Assembly (NCBI RefSeq): GCF_032362555.1
Contig: NC_083505.1
Location: 6,191,501 to 6,255,500 of the forward strand
From: Amyelois transitella
Taxonomy: Eukaryota; Arthropoda; Insecta; Lepidoptera; Pyralidae
Direction of reading: 5' to 3'
Length of the DNA: 64,000 nt
Part shown: piece by piece, positions 24,701-36,500 of the stretch
Position numbering within the stretch: position 1 is the stretch's first letter
Layout: each line of letters begins with the position of its first letter
Program-made: the position numbers and the translations under genes
Notes under the pieces: model-generated
The model's database searches: none
What the model was told of the DNA's origin: nothing
What the model saw: the letters and a program-made list of their open reading frames with translations, nothing else

Positions 24701-24747
24701 TAAATTACCCGTGGCTCAACGACCCTACGGGTGACGGTCATTATTAA
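12714..24747 (+). CDS. CDA1: Chitin deacetylase 1 (serpentine-type), five coding exons
   Basis: Exons: 12714-12768, 20077-20240, 21495-21744, 23021-23342, 23919-24747, all with GT/AG boundaries and consistent phases; 539 residues. Residues 1-18 are a signal peptide (MARYARVATLAACLLFACG region). Residues 45-102 form a six-cysteine chitin-binding domain and 122-156 an LDL-receptor class A domain (DCADGSDENSC). About 195-440 is the carbohydrate esterase 4 deacetylase domain: TFDDA with D205 (base) and D206 (metal), HSITH with H261 and H265 (metal), RAPY 306-309 and LGLYFHAAW with H430. All expected active-site residues are present, so it should deacetylate chitin outside the cell in cuticle and trachea. 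The first exon encodes only the signal peptide and is followed by a 7.3-kb intron. CDA2 lies downstream on the same strand, as serp and verm do in Drosophila. Confidence 0.95.
13485..13494. promoter_or_regulatory. Candidate CRE/ATF site in CDA1 intron 1
   Basis: The perfect 10-bp palindrome GTGACGTCAC contains the full TGACGTCA core. It lies in a GC-rich island (about 13400-13500), and GACGTCA half-sites occur at about 12817 and 12840. Motif match only. Confidence 0.3.
15798..16068 (-). mobile_element. SINE, full-length, flanked by target-site duplication
   Basis: About 271 bp. On the minus strand it begins with the GTGCCGTGTGGTTCCCGGCA end and finishes in a (TATG)n tail, seen as (CATA)n on the plus strand at 15798-15820. 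The flanking duplication is AAAAGATTAA at 15788-15797 and 16069-16078. A GGCGACTAAGGGATAGGC stretch and a TTTGAATCTC stretch could be degenerate tRNA-type A and B boxes. Confidence 0.8.
16342..16595 (+). mobile_element. SINE, full-length, flanked by target-site duplication, inverted to its neighbour
   Basis: 254 bp ending in TATGTATG, with a 14-bp target-site duplication (GTTAATCCAACCAT at 16328-16341 and 16596-16609). The 5' end reads GCCGTGTGGTTCCAGGCACC. Opposite orientation to the copy 270 bp to the left, so a CDA1 pre-mRNA could fold into a long hairpin here. Confidence 0.85.
18505..18570 (-). repeat. SINE fragment
   Basis: Decayed match to the 3' part of the SINE family (GGGGTAGATAGAGCC and GACAGGCCACATTCAGC) in CDA1 intron 1. 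Confidence 0.55.
19881..19923. repeat. Perfect 17-bp hairpin in CDA1 intron 1
   Basis: Arms 19881-19897 and 19907-19923 (core AGAAGTTATATTTAAC and its complement) with a 9-nt loop. AT-rich and short for a miRNA precursor. No function assigned. Confidence 0.6.
20655..20720. repeat. Possible tRNA-derived repeat fragment
   Basis: The stretch GGTACCGGGTTCACACCCTA contains a B-box-like GGTTCACACCC. Related words occur near 9380-9440. Too short and isolated to classify firmly. In CDA1 intron 2. Confidence 0.25.
21393..21439. repeat. Perfect 21-bp hairpin just upstream of CDA1 exon 3
   Basis: Arms 21393-21413 and 21419-21439 are exact complements, with a 5-T loop. The structure sits 56 bp before the exon 3 acceptor and might affect splicing. 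Confidence 0.7.
22923..22986 (+). repeat. 32-bp tandem duplication upstream of CDA1 exon 4
   Basis: Two units (22923-22954, 22955-22986) starting AAGGGCAAAATAGGAAAATT, with about three mismatches, 35 bp before the exon 4 acceptor. Probably covers the branch-point region. Confidence 0.75.
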
Positions 24748-25686
24748 GAGCGCAATGATCTCGCGCCTTCAGCGCTCAAAATTAGTTGTTATATGAAAAA
24801 TTGTTTGAGAAGTACGAGGATAACATATCTATAGCACTGGAAATAATGATTAATTTACAGTGCCAATTTAGTTGGCTTTAAGTATGTTATTCTGTAATTC
24901 TTAAGTGTACCGGGTCATAATCCCGCCCGTAGTCTAAGTACCTACCTATGTAATATAGACTCACATAAATATTTAATAGGTCTGTGTAATACTTTATGTG
25001 ATCATCGAATTTAAGTCTGTTTGATAAACGTAAAAATATAAAATTTAAAAAAAAAATGTTTGTACATTATTACCTCTCTACTCTACCCTAAAATACCCTA
25101 ATGTTTAGTTGAGATCTATCTGTTATATTATTTATTATTGTCCAATATAACAGTCATTACATCGAATTACTATAAGTAGTTGAATTTTACTACGAGTAGT
25201 AAGTTAAGGCACTATCCATTTTGTTTATGATAAACTTTCAAATAAGATTTCAACAATTTTACAAAATGACATTACATAATACAGATTAGTCAAAAGTTAA
25301 TTTTTACAAAACACTCATTCATAAAGATTTTTTCCCTAATAGTCAGTCAAAAATTCCTCACCACGAATCGTACCTAGCTCAAAGGTACCCATCATACTAG
25401 CTGCGTTTCTTTTTTGGATGGCTTTGGACATCCTTTAAACCAGGTACCATCCGGAGCGGTGGTAATACCCTCTGTCACATAAACGGCGTCCTATTCCTCA
25501 AACAAAGCTTTTCGCTGTTTTTCGCTTTTTTTTCACGGGCCAGCTGCCTCGACGGCGATTGCTATAAACTCATATTGATGTTATAAAACCGAGTATTTAT
25601 TTAACTTATTTAAATATATTTTCGAAATATTTTTCATTTAATAGCCCACTCATAACTTTGAAACGCCTGTAAAAGGCCCCGAAAGG
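24748..25686. other. CDA1 3' untranslated region and downstream flank
   Basis: AT-rich, no further coding exon. I did not find one clearly best polyadenylation signal. Confidence 0.5.
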
Positions 25687-25794
25687 TCCCGAGTTTGTAA
25701 GCCTTTCCCTTAGTCGCCTTTTACGACATGCGTGGGAAAGAGATGGAGTTGTCCTATTCTTTTTTGTACTGGTATAAGGAACACACGGCACAAT
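25687..25794 (-). repeat. SINE fragment (5' half)
   Basis: Contains TTAGTCGCCTTTTACGACAT, a GGGAAAGAGATGGAG block and an AACACACGGCAC end, all part of the SINE family read on the minus strand. Confidence 0.65.
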
Positions 25795-25973
25795 CCCTTG
25801 CCTACAAATTTCAAGATTATTTATGAAACGTTCATCTGAAAGTACGTATTTATTTTCTTTTTCTGAATTTCTCATTCTACGAGTCTTTATTCTCAATTTA
25901 GACTAAACGAAATCAATTCCAAAGAAGCCGAGAATCTTTGAATTCTAGTTCAGTACCATAATATTCATATAAC

Positions 25974-26135
25974 CATACTTATAGACATATAGTCATGTCT
26001 TTATCCATTTTGGGGTAGACAGAGCCAACAGTCTTGAAAATAATGAAAGGTCACGTTCAGCTTTATGACTTACCAAATGATGTACCTAATTTGAGATTTA
26101 ACTAGTGACAGGTTGCTAGCCCATTGCTCGCCCAT
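25974..26135 (-). repeat. SINE fragment (3' half)
   Basis: Contains GGGGTAGACAGAGCCAACAG, TCACGTTCAGCTTTATGACT and GTGACAGGTTGCTAGCCCAT from the SINE family. The tail side is near 25974. Confidence 0.65.
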
Positions 26136-26164
26136 GCTAACCCATAATAATTTATTACGATGAG

Positions 26165-26973
26165 CAAATAATAACCGAGCTCGAATTTGAAAAAAAGTCT
26201 GTCTGTATGTTTGTTTGTACCGCTTATCTCCGGAACTACTGAACGGATTTGAATGAAACTTTTTTTGTTGTATACCTAGCTCTTATGCCTGGCCAACATG
26301 AAGGAAAAAAATATTGGGTTCTGGAATAGCTTAGCTAAACTATAGGAAATATCGAATAGACGTCTAAACAAAAGTTGTTCAGTCTGATGAGCATTTTCTG
26401 TTAGCGTATAAAAATCGAAGATCGGGAACATCGCAGAGCCATTACAGAATAGCTAAACTATCCGAAATATGGAAAACAAAAATTGTTCAAACTGATGAGT
26501 CTCGTATTTTCTGATGGGGTATAAAAATTTATGATCTGTAACAACTGATACAGAACCATTATGGTATACCAGCTAAATCAGCCGAATTACGGAAAACTCG
26601 TCTTAACAAAATTTGTTCAACCTGACATGCATTTTATTTTGAGGAAAAAAAAATGGTAGATTTAGATAATGTGATGTGGAAGCCAAAGGGCCAAGCCAAA
26701 AGCTACTCTGTAATATGTACGGAAATGACGTATATAATATTAGTACGGATTATTAAATATTTGCTGTCAACTGTATGTGCCCGGCTCTGCTGCCGTGAGA
26801 ATTTCGGGATATAAAGTATTTTTTGTTATTAATAATATCCTATGTAATTATATAATTATATCCTATGTAAAGCCAAATTTCGTTGAAATAAATTTTGATG
26901 ATTTGAGTAAATTAAATAACCTCAACCTTCGTATTTCCAATAACACGCAAACGGAGTTGCGGGCAACAACTAG
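26165..26973 (+). mobile_element. Helitron-like/non-autonomous element, family B
   Basis: Inverted relative of the elements at 10.5 kb and 61.9 kb. Its right end reads GAGTTGCGGGCAACAACTAG and is followed by T, giving a GTTGC/GCAAC hairpin, CTAG terminus and T target base, as expected for a Helitron 3' end. The left boundary is approximate and I found no clear TC start. Confidence 0.5.
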
Positions 26974-29887
26974 TATGAACTTTAATTAGTAATCTTACCA
27001 TACAAATAAAGATAATATTTCCTAAGGCTATTGACCACATGAGTTATGCTATGCCCACATCAGAGAGGGAGTAGTGAACGACACGCATACCTATGTCGAT
27101 GGGTGTTTATAAAGTGTGTTCATAACAAACAAAGGATGACGCTTTTAGCAGATTTTTTTTGTTCATTCGTGTGAAATTAGGCACTCGTTAGTTTGTTTTC
27201 TGCAAACGCTATAAGATTATCATTATATTTTGCAGATATGTATTTTTCTCTTCAAAAAGCACGGTCAACTGAAAGGCAGGCTTTATACAGAACAGGAAAA
27301 TATAAATGCTTTTATTGTTAATATGAAACTACTATTTAAATGCCTAGTCTATGCGTAATGTGCAGATCCGGAATGCACAAAGGTCGCTTCGTTAGTAATT
27401 GAATGAATCAGGTGTCGATCCCTAATGGATGGAAACATACTTATACGAGTAGGTAATTAGTGACTTAGAATCAAACAATGTAATTACAGGATGGGACTTT
27501 CGGTCGGTATGTGCTTTCCGTTATGATGTAATAACGGACAACTTAGCAAGATCTAGACGGTACGAAAGGTCGCCGTAGGTACTAGGACGGTTAATCAGAC
27601 AATAGAATTGGCGGAGTGCTGCCAACACACCACACCAACACTCTATTCTCATGACACCTCGTAGGCGGCTAGTTGCACATCATCAGCCAACCATGTGCAT
27701 ATTGTCAGCCTTATGCCTGCCAAACTTTCCATTTTATTTTGCAACACGTATCGGCAAGAATAAGGACAATGAAAACAATTCGTATTGTTAACGGCATCTA
27801 AATAAATAGAGAGTTGGGTCTTCGCTCCTCGAAGTAGATATTAGGTATGGTAGAACAGAAGCGCGTTGCAGCTTCGACAGTGAAAGCAGTGAAAGTCCTC
27901 CACCGCACGACTTGCCGCTCGTTCTGCAGCATTATTAGTTAACACTCTTACTCACAATCAATATTTAGGCACCTTTTTAGATGTTACTAAATTCTAAGAT
28001 TTTCATTTTTATATACCTTTACACATTGTTAGGTATACATAATGTCAGTTAGTATCTATTTCACTCACCAAATATTTTTTGTATATTATACTGCGATTTT
28101 TTATACTAGATGTATTTTTTAACATATGTATGTATTGTTGAATTAAAAAAATAATTTGTTTTGTGATATGTGCATGTGTTCTATCATTTTCCATTTTTAA
28201 GTTAGATATTATATTGGATGATTTGATAATATGAATTATAAATACGATAATAAAGAAAACAGGAAATAGAAAGACAGCAGAACTTTTAATATTTGACAAA
28301 ACATTGGTTATTAATTTAAAATTCCAAATATGGTAAGAAACAATATTTCCTAACTTTCAGTTCAAACAGGTACATACATGTATACAATGTCATTTTGCGA
28401 GGTCAGCCTACTTCAATCTAAACGTTTTCCTGTATCAATGAAGTAAAATTAGCCCCATCAAGGATACGACCAATACGTATACCTACACTACATACACCCT
28501 TTCGAAAATGCTTCTGCGAATCGGTAGACTACTACGTCATCATGTTATTATGTATATATATTTTCAACTAAGAACTTAAAGTGACTGCAAATTTATTCGA
28601 CAAAAAACAAAAACCAGTTCTTTATTTAAATCTCAAGCTGGTTCCGCTATAAAAACAGGCCAAATGTAAGTTGAACTTGCAAATGATGGATTCCGTACCA
28701 GTACACTTAACAATAGTATAGCTAGTAGATACTATAGTGTATATAGTTCACATTCCATATCTTTATATTTAACAGAGTAAAAACGACCAATACTTATATA
28801 GTCACAAGACGCGAAACTTTAACTTTATGGCAGTGAGGTAATTCAGTTGAAATTAAGAGATTAACATTTGGCTAGCCCGTCCAAGAGAAGAATCCCTAGT
28901 TTTAGGCTTTGGTTGACTAGTTCAATCTGTATGGGATATACATTAAAGCTTTTGTTTTCTGCCAGACCAGCTAGGCTAGAGACGATTATATTGTTTTCAA
29001 AGTGAAATTTTCTACCCATTCTTAAGTTATAATTCTTAGTTATGTATCTACTAGTTAAATCTCTATAAATATAACATGTCACACATATTGTTTGTTCACT
29101 AATTAATAGCGCTTCTTAACTCAAAATTTATTTATAAATAAAAAATATTGTATATCAAACAATATTCTTTATTTATATATCAAAAAAATTTAAACAGAAT
29201 TTTTAATGAAAAGACATCAACGCGTTCTTGAATAGGATGATAGTTTATGAACGCTTTACTGAGCCTTCTGCTCATGCTTTTGTGAGGATTTACGAGAACA
29301 TCATTAACCATCTTCTTCTTTTAAACTAAGAAGTTGCAATTATGTAAAGAATATAATGTTTTGCGTCATTGTACCCGACTACTTTTATAGGTAAGTATTA
29401 ATAACTACAGAAGCGGCACGACACGAGTGAAAGGAAATATCTCGAAGATCCTTGACTCGTGCGTGCGCGCGTACTTATCAGCTCGATGTCAAAGGTAATG
29501 TTACTCTGCCCATGCATGTTTGTGCATCCACAAGTTATATTTAAGTTATATGTAGCCATTACTAGTTCTACATGAAAGTCGTAGATTCAAAAGCAAACAA
29601 GCTTCCTAAATTGGTTTCCTTCCATTTGTTTTTCCGTTTAGAAGCACCAATTTTCATAAAGATAATAGTTTAGAGATACAATTAATTACTTTGATTAAAA
29701 TCAATTGGACCAAGTAAGAAGTATTGCTCGATTTAACTCGATAATAAAACAAGATGAAAACATTAAAAAAATGAAGCTATAGAAAATAAATTGACTTTAC
29801 TCGTATATAAATTGTCTGACGAGCATAAACAAAAGATAATAAATAAAAAAAAGAAAGAACATAAATAAGTATTAAAATTAATGCGAA
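26974..29887. other. Intergenic DNA between CDA1 and the RTE LINE
   Basis: AT-rich. A somewhat GC-richer part at about 27480-27920 has no recognisable gene. A weak SINE-like scrap occurs near 28870. Confidence 0.4.
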
Positions 29888-29895
29888 GTTACACT

Positions 29896-32800
29896 GCCAA
29901 TCTAAGGTCTGCCGCGCCGATGGATGCATGGCTAGGGGCGAGCCTAGTCTCGAGCGTGCCACTTCCGCCATGGGGTTGGGCGACCCCCAGGTAATGGCTA
30001 GCCTTACCCTGGCATGCGGGGCTCTGCTGGGGCGGACAAAATTTTTCCCTAGCGTCTCGTGGGAATCGCATTATGAATCTTAAAAAGCATATAAATGGCG
30101 GCGATGGTGTCCGCACCCCATCACGTCTCGTTCCCGGCGGGAGCGGTATGCGGTCTGCTGAAAGCCGCTTTGCGACGATGAATGTAAGAGGAGGAATGAA
30201 GGATAAGATTGAGGAAGTATGCCAGATGATGGATGAAAGACGTTTGGATGTGTTGTGCGTGAATGAAACGAAGCGGAAAGGATGCGACGCGACGCAGCAC
30301 GGCCCTTACACGGCGTATTGGTCTGGAATTTCCAGTACCAGCCGAGGCTGTCAAGGGGTCGGTCTAATTCTTTCTGCACGAATGGCTGAGTGCGTGAATG
30401 AGTATGAGTGTGTCAGCCCTCGTCTTCTATGGATTAGGCTGAAAGTTGGAATCACTCGGATCTTCGTTCTAGGTGTTTATGCACCTTGGGATGTGGGTTC
30501 GAGGGGTACAACATCAGCAAAAAGCGAAAACGAGGAGTTCTGGAATAGTGTAAGAGAAGTATTGAAAGTTACCAAGCCAAATGAGAAGATTATTATGTTA
30601 GGTGATTTTAATGGATGGGTGGGTGTAAAGCGTGATGGATATGAAAAGGTGCTTGGTGCGTTTGGTGACGAAAAGGTGAATGATAATGGAAGAAGTGTAT
30701 TAGAAATTTGTCTAGAGTGGGATCTTTTTGTGTCGAACTCAATGTTTCAACATAAAGAGATCCACACCTACACAAGAGTGGAAGGTATTTTAAAAAGTAT
30801 GATAGACTTTGTGATTGTAGATGAAAGATTGAAGAACAAAGTGCTGGATACCCGTGCATATCGCGGTGCTGGCATTGACTCGGACCATTTACTGGTGATA
30901 TCCCGGATAAGGGGTATCTTCAATCGCTGGCGGCACAGGGTAAGGGAGCAAACCAGCGCTTTGGAAAGAGTAAAAGTGGAAAATTTGCAAGATATGGATG
31001 TAGGTAAGAAGTATATTAATAGACTGAAGGATGAATTTGAAGATTTAGATGAAATGAGCGATATTGAAGATGGATGGAAGGAACTTAAAGAAAGAATTGT
31101 GAAAGTAGCTGTTGAAGTGTGTGGTGTAAGTAGAAGAAGGAAAGGAAAAAATCACAAAAATGCGTGGATGAGTAAAGATGTGCAAGAACTTGTGCGATTA
31201 AAGAAGAAAGCATGGCTGGATTTGTTAGCAGCAAAAGCTAACTTAAGAATGCAAGAGGTTATAGATGAAGATGTGAATGAAGCACGTAAGGAATATAAGA
31301 AAATGAAAGATTTGGTTAAGAAAGCTGTAATTAGAAAGAAAGAAGAGTATAAAGAGGATTTTGATAAAAGGCTATCAGAAGACTTTCAGTCAAATCTGAA
31401 AGTATTCTGGAAATCCGTAAGGTCAGCCCGAGGAAATACTATAACCAGAGAGCTGACTAGGATCAGATGCCAGGATGGTAGCGTTGTGAAAGGAGAAGAA
31501 TGTGTACTAAAGATATGGAAGGACTATTTTGAAAGTTTATTTGAAAAAAAGGAAGGAAATAAGAAAGATTTCTGCTATAGCGAAGAAAAAGAGAATGAGA
31601 TGGAAGGCGAAATTGAAATGTTCGAAATTGTGGAAGCACTTAAGAGTATGAAAGCGGGAAAGGCTGCTGGGTGTGATAGAGTGTCGGTCGAGATGCTTAA
31701 AGCAGGAAAAGGCGTAGTAGCTAGTCAGTTGTACTGCCTTTTCAATTTGTGTTGGAGAAGCGGCCGAGTACCAAAAGATTGGTGTAAGGCTGTTATCGTG
31801 CCACTTTACAAAGGAAAAGGGTCACAGCTGGACTGCAAAAATTATCGTGGTATAAGCCTGCTTAGCGTCGTCGGCAAATTGTATGCTAAGGTATTGATTA
31901 ATAGAGTCAGGAATGAAACTGATGACAAAATATGGGATGCTCAAGCGGGATTTCGAAAGGGAATGGGATGTACTGATCAGGTCTTTTCCTTGCGGTGCAT
32001 AGCCGAAAAGTTTTTGGCCAAGAGTCAAAAAGTCTATTGCACATTCGTAGATCTGGAAAAGGCCTATGACAGAGTTGAGAGGAATGAATTGTGGTCAGCA
32101 CTTTCTATGCATGGGGTGAGCAGTCTCTTAATACGAGCACTGAAATCCTTATATGAGGATTCGAGTGCTTGTGTCAGGATAAACGGAGCGCACACTGAGT
32201 GGTTTAAGATTGAGAAAGGCGTTAGGCAAGGATGTGTTGCGTCACCGTGGCTGTTCAACCTATTTATGGATAGCTGTTTGACAGATTTGAAAGAGTCTAA
32301 AAGTGGATTAAGGATGAATGAGTTACTCGTCAAATGTCTGCTCTATGCCGACGATCAGGTTATACTGGCGTCATCAGCGGAGGAGTTACAGGAGATGGTA
32401 AACTGTATGCATGAAGCTTTAAAAGAGAAAGGAATGAAAGTGAACGTAAGTAAAACTAAAACACTGGTTTTTGAAATGGAGAAAGAAATGACAGCATGTA
32501 ATATTTTGATTGGAGGAGAAAAAGTGGAGCAAGTGAAAGAGTTTGTATATCTAGGATCAAAGTTTACATCAGATGGCAAGTATGATAGTGATATTGAAAG
32601 GAGAGTGAACGCGGGGAACATGGTGAATGGAGCTTTGCATTCCTTTATGAGCAGTCAGAAACTATCCAAAAAGGCTCGACTGGCTGTGCACAGGGGCGTG
32701 TTGGTCCCGACATTAATGTATGGGAGTGAAAGTTGGGTATGGCAAAAGAAGCATGAAAGCAGAATAAATGCAGTGGAAATGAGAGCGTTAAGGAGTATGA

Positions 32801-33200
32801 TGGGTGTGAAATTGAGTGACAGGATAAGGAACAGCGTGATAAGGGAATGTTGTGATGTGAAAGAAGATGTTGTTACAGGAATAGAAAAGGGTATGTTAAG
32901 ATGGTTCGGTCATGTGGAGAGGATGAATGAAAGCAGGTTGACTAAGCAGATATACAAGGAGAGTGTGGAGGGAAAGGTCGGAGTGGGAAGACCTAGACGA
33001 ACGTATCTTGATCAAATTAAGGACGTCCTGGTAAAGGGTCAGGTCAAAAGTACCCGAAACCGCCGAGCTTGTATGAAGAGAGTTATGAATGTGGACGAAG
33101 CGAAAGAAGTATGCAGAGATCGTGGCAAGTGGAAAGAGGTAGTCTCTGCCTACCCCTCCGGGAAAGAGGCGTGATTTTATGTATGTATGTATGTATGTAT
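29896..33200 (+). mobile_element. Full-length RTE-like LINE
   Basis: 3.3-kb non-LTR retrotransposon with a GC-rich 5' leader, one intact ORF for endonuclease plus reverse transcriptase, and a (TATG)n 3' tail (33178-33200). It is flanked by the 8-bp duplication GTTACACT (29888-29895 and 33201-33208). Size, single ORF and microsatellite tail fit the RTE group. The open frame and exact duplication suggest a young, possibly active copy. Confidence 0.88.
30073..33174 (+). CDS. LINE endonuclease-reverse transcriptase, intact
   Basis: 1033 residues without interruption. The N-terminal AP-like endonuclease (EEP fold, about 30-285) shows MNVRG, VNETK, GDFNGW (near 178) and DSDHLL (near 270). The reverse transcriptase (about 510-790) shows NYRGISLL, FVDLEKAYDRV, GVRQGC and the catalytic YADD at 758-761. 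The C-terminal part has the WFGHVERM block and a GRPRRTYLDQI motif common in RTE and related LINE families. It nicks target DNA and copies its own RNA at the nick. The chosen Met is the first in frame; the Met at about residue 36 just before NVRGG is another possible start. Codons are richer in A/G than those of the host genes. The clade (RTE or Proto2-like) is from general resemblance. Confidence 0.88.
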   Translation: MNLKKHINGGDGVRTPSRLVPGGSGMRSAESRFATMNVRGGMKDKIEEVCQMMDERRLDVLCVNETKRKGCDATQHGPYTAYWSGISSTSRGCQGVGLILSARMAECVNEYECVSPRLLWIRLKVGITRIFVLGVYAPWDVGSRGTTSAKSENEEFWNSVREVLKVTKPNEKIIMLGDFNGWVGVKRDGYEKVLGAFGDEKVNDNGRSVLEICLEWDLFVSNSMFQHKEIHTYTRVEGILKSMIDFVIVDERLKNKVLDTRAYRGAGIDSDHLLVISRIRGIFNRWRHRVREQTSALERVKVENLQDMDVGKKYINRLKDEFEDLDEMSDIEDGWKELKERIVKVAVEVCGVSRRRKGKNHKNAWMSKDVQELVRLKKKAWLDLLAAKANLRMQEVIDEDVNEARKEYKKMKDLVKKAVIRKKEEYKEDFDKRLSEDFQSNLKVFWKSVRSARGNTITRELTRIRCQDGSVVKGEECVLKIWKDYFESLFEKKEGNKKDFCYSEEKENEMEGEIEMFEIVEALKSMKAGKAAGCDRVSVEMLKAGKGVVASQLYCLFNLCWRSGRVPKDWCKAVIVPLYKGKGSQLDCKNYRGISLLSVVGKLYAKVLINRVRNETDDKIWDAQAGFRKGMGCTDQVFSLRCIAEKFLAKSQKVYCTFVDLEKAYDRVERNELWSALSMHGVSSLLIRALKSLYEDSSACVRINGAHTEWFKIEKGVRQGCVASPWLFNLFMDSCLTDLKESKSGLRMNELLVKCLLYADDQVILASSAEELQEMVNCMHEALKEKGMKVNVSKTKTLVFEMEKEMTACNILIGGEKVEQVKEFVYLGSKFTSDGKYDSDIERRVNAGNMVNGALHSFMSSQKLSKKARLAVHRGVLVPTLMYGSESWVWQKKHESRINAVEMRALRSMMGVKLSDRIRNSVIRECCDVKEDVVTGIEKGMLRWFGHVERMNESRLTKQIYKESVEGKVGVGRPRRTYLDQIKDVLVKGQVKSTRNRRACMKRVMNVDEAKEVCRDRGKWKEVVSAYPSGKEA

Positions 33201-33447
33201 GTTACACTTGAGACGAGTATTATTGAAATTACACGGCCTTGCTATATCGCTGGGCTATAAATCGTATTAGATTAAAGTACTTGTAACTTCTTACAAGCGG
33301 AACTAAGTTTGCACACTTTTTAAAGGTTACCATGAAACAGTACCTAATACTTATCTATGTTGAGGTAAAGATTCGTAAAAATATTTAAAAATACAGTAAG
33401 TTTTGGGAGGATACAGAATGTAGGTAACGTGGTGTTTAGTATTTTAT

Positions 33448-33530
33448 ACATAAGTTATCGCGTCTCCATCCCTTACGGATTAAATGCCATATTCAGATGA
33501 ATGTCTTAATGATGGAATTTAGATTCAAAT
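33448..33530 (-). repeat. Decayed SINE fragment
   Basis: Weak match (TCGCGTCTCCATCCCTTACGG, then TTAATGATGGAATTTAGATTC) to the 3' part of the SINE family. Confidence 0.4.
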
Positions 33531-36500
33531 TACATTGTATTTAAACCATGTCATTTAAGTAGATAATAAATGGATTGCTTCGTCTCAATCAAATTAAATT
33601 AAGAATTTCAGTACGTAAATTCAGCCGCTATGTGGCAAACAAAAGGAGGTAATCAATAGTTCAAATGTTAAATCTTCAGAATCTTATGTAACAAAGCGCG
33701 TGAAAGTGCCAATGTCTGCCTAGAGGCTAGACCTGTCTATATTCTTTAACAGGCGTAATCAATTTTACGTATCGTACATACAATTTCCTAATAAAATTAT
33801 TGAACTAGTCATATGTCACAGATATTTGCATGATAGATTATTATTTATGCAAAACCATTTAAAATGTACATCGTTTTCATTTTTAAAGTATAGGTCAGTT
33901 CTGGATTTCCAACAAATAGTCACCCCTTGTTATGACTTTCGCAATATAACCTATGTATTTAATGGTCAAAACGTCGTCATCGATATGACGACACAAGGCG
34001 ACTCACCGCGAGTTCGTAAATAATTAATTAAATAAGTATTTCGACAGAAATTTAATAACATTGTATTACTTGCTAACGCCTTAGTGAAATAACTTATTCT
34101 AGAATTCCGCGCGGTGTTAGAGGAGCTCGGAATCACATACCGTTGAAATAATTTAAGATTTAGTTGTCTCACCGTTCTACGTTAGTATTTTATAACTACT
34201 AAGAAATAGTATCTACTTACTTTGCGTACAGAATTTCATATACCTACTGTCTTGTAGTAATATTTCTACTGTACTTTAAAACAGTAATTGCACATAAATA
34301 AAACTTACTCGAAAATTAAGCAAGCTCTACACTTCTACACTTTTACAACTATTTTATCTGACAGTCATTGCTTTATTTACTTTTCTATTGCTCAGTTTTC
34401 TGAATTATTATATGGGAAGAGACCGCGTTTTTGTACAACCCAGCTTACAGGTATTATCTCTTATATTTTTTTAAGAATTTAGGTTATTTGTGCGTCAATC
34501 GTGAACGGGTGCTTCAGGGAGGAATCAAATTGATAAACAACTAAATTTCAGTAAACTGTTGTTGGGGGAGCGATGATTAAGGCTCGACCGCCACCACAGG
34601 GAAGATCTTCCGCCAGGCTAGGTGTTATGCCTGGGGAAAAGCGGCTTCGACGATAATGTGGCGGAGGTTGTGTATATATGCTCCAATCCGTGAAATCTTT
34701 GCTTGCGTGATTTAGACTATTCGCTGTTTTTGACTGATAGCGTCAAGTTGTTACTTGTGGCGAAGAGATATCGCCACACTGTCAATAAAAGCTGAATCGA
34801 TAGCAAACAATTAGTACATTCAGGGTAAAAATACCTTACTTAAAAGTTGATAAAATATTGCTCTATGCGTAAAATATTACATCCTTTCTGGTAAGGTAGA
34901 AGCTTATAAGAAATAACTTTCAAATAACCGAGAAAAGTGTCTTGTGTGCCGAATATGCACTATTTGTTGCTACATTGGCATTTTCCGCAACGTTTGTTAT
35001 TAAAAAACGAGAAAAATCATGGAGCCTGAAAGTCTCAGTGGTTTTTGTCTCAAACTTGTCAAAGTTGTTTTATTATTAAGTGTAATGCATAAAAAAACCT
35101 TTGTAAGTCATCAACAATCCAGTTTAAATATATAACAACATTAGATATAATTGCAAACAACAACATCCAGGATTACTCCATACCTACTTATTTCAGGTAT
35201 TTCTTCCTTAGGGAGTGGACCCAGCTCGAAGATTCGTTTACGGTCACGTTCAGATAATATAGGTAACTCAATGATGAATATTACTTATTATGAAGAAAAA
35301 TAATTGTTTTTTTAATCCGTAAAAAATAATTTGAAATATACATACTTAAGAAGATATGTACCTACACGAATTATATAAAGACTTCATGTTTACTTGGTCA
35401 AATTATTATTTAAGCCTGATAACCTTGACTTTTGACAAATGAATAGTACTAAGCACCAGCTGATAGACCTTCCCTCTTCGTCTTTAATGTTGTAACCTTT
35501 GAATACGTTAACATTTTCACAGAATCTCTTACGTTTCGAAATAAATTAAGTAGGTCCTTTGTTGAATATTATGTGGTGAATTTCATAGTCATGTGTGTAT
35601 ACAATTTAGTGATGCGACAAAACATTAATTTAACTATGTTCATTGGAAGTTCTGAACTTGACATATTACAGTAATAACCCTCATCGTAAGCTTTGGCTAC
35701 AAACCTTCGTCTAGATTAACTTTTCACAGCATGTGAAACATGTAAGATCTGCTTTATTTTAATTTTATTTTAAGCTTATGGTTATTGCTTTTGATCTGCA
35801 GTAGCCTCGTAGATTTGAAGTGATCATGCGACATAATTAATCATTTATTTATGTATAAAATTCAACATCATTTTAATATATTAATATGTGTTTATACCAT
35901 AAAATAATATATTAATACTATCTATAAATACATTATATATTAAATTATACAAAAAAATATTATGTTTGTGTTTATACTTTTAACACTTAATATTAAAGGC
36001 CTAAAATTCTTTCTGTATCCACCTTTATATGACATTGACATGAAATATAAAAAAACTGGTTCATCTGATATTAATCGAAAGTGAGTTCCCGCCGGACGAG
36101 TATGTTAACAAGGGTTTAATATAAAGAATCTTTACTATTTTAATATTTAAAGAGATATACCTGATTTTATAAGAATAATTAAGTGCGTCGAATAGTAATA
36201 GAATAAACATAATTTCAGGAATTTACCAAACAACATGCATGATTTATTTTAGAACTTCAATTTTTTTATATAAAGACTTATATTATCATTGGATATTGCA
36301 CTTTTACAGATGAAAAGAGATGTTAACAATAATTGAATTAGGTTATTTGTGTAGCTCTTCAGTTCTTAATTTTCAGTTTTCCCTACGACTGATTTTTTTG
36401 TGAGTTATGTTTTACAGTAACTTAGAAATTATCACACATCTTAATCGGTAAGGTCGTAACGATCCACAATACAACCTTGCTAAGAATACCTGAAACATTG

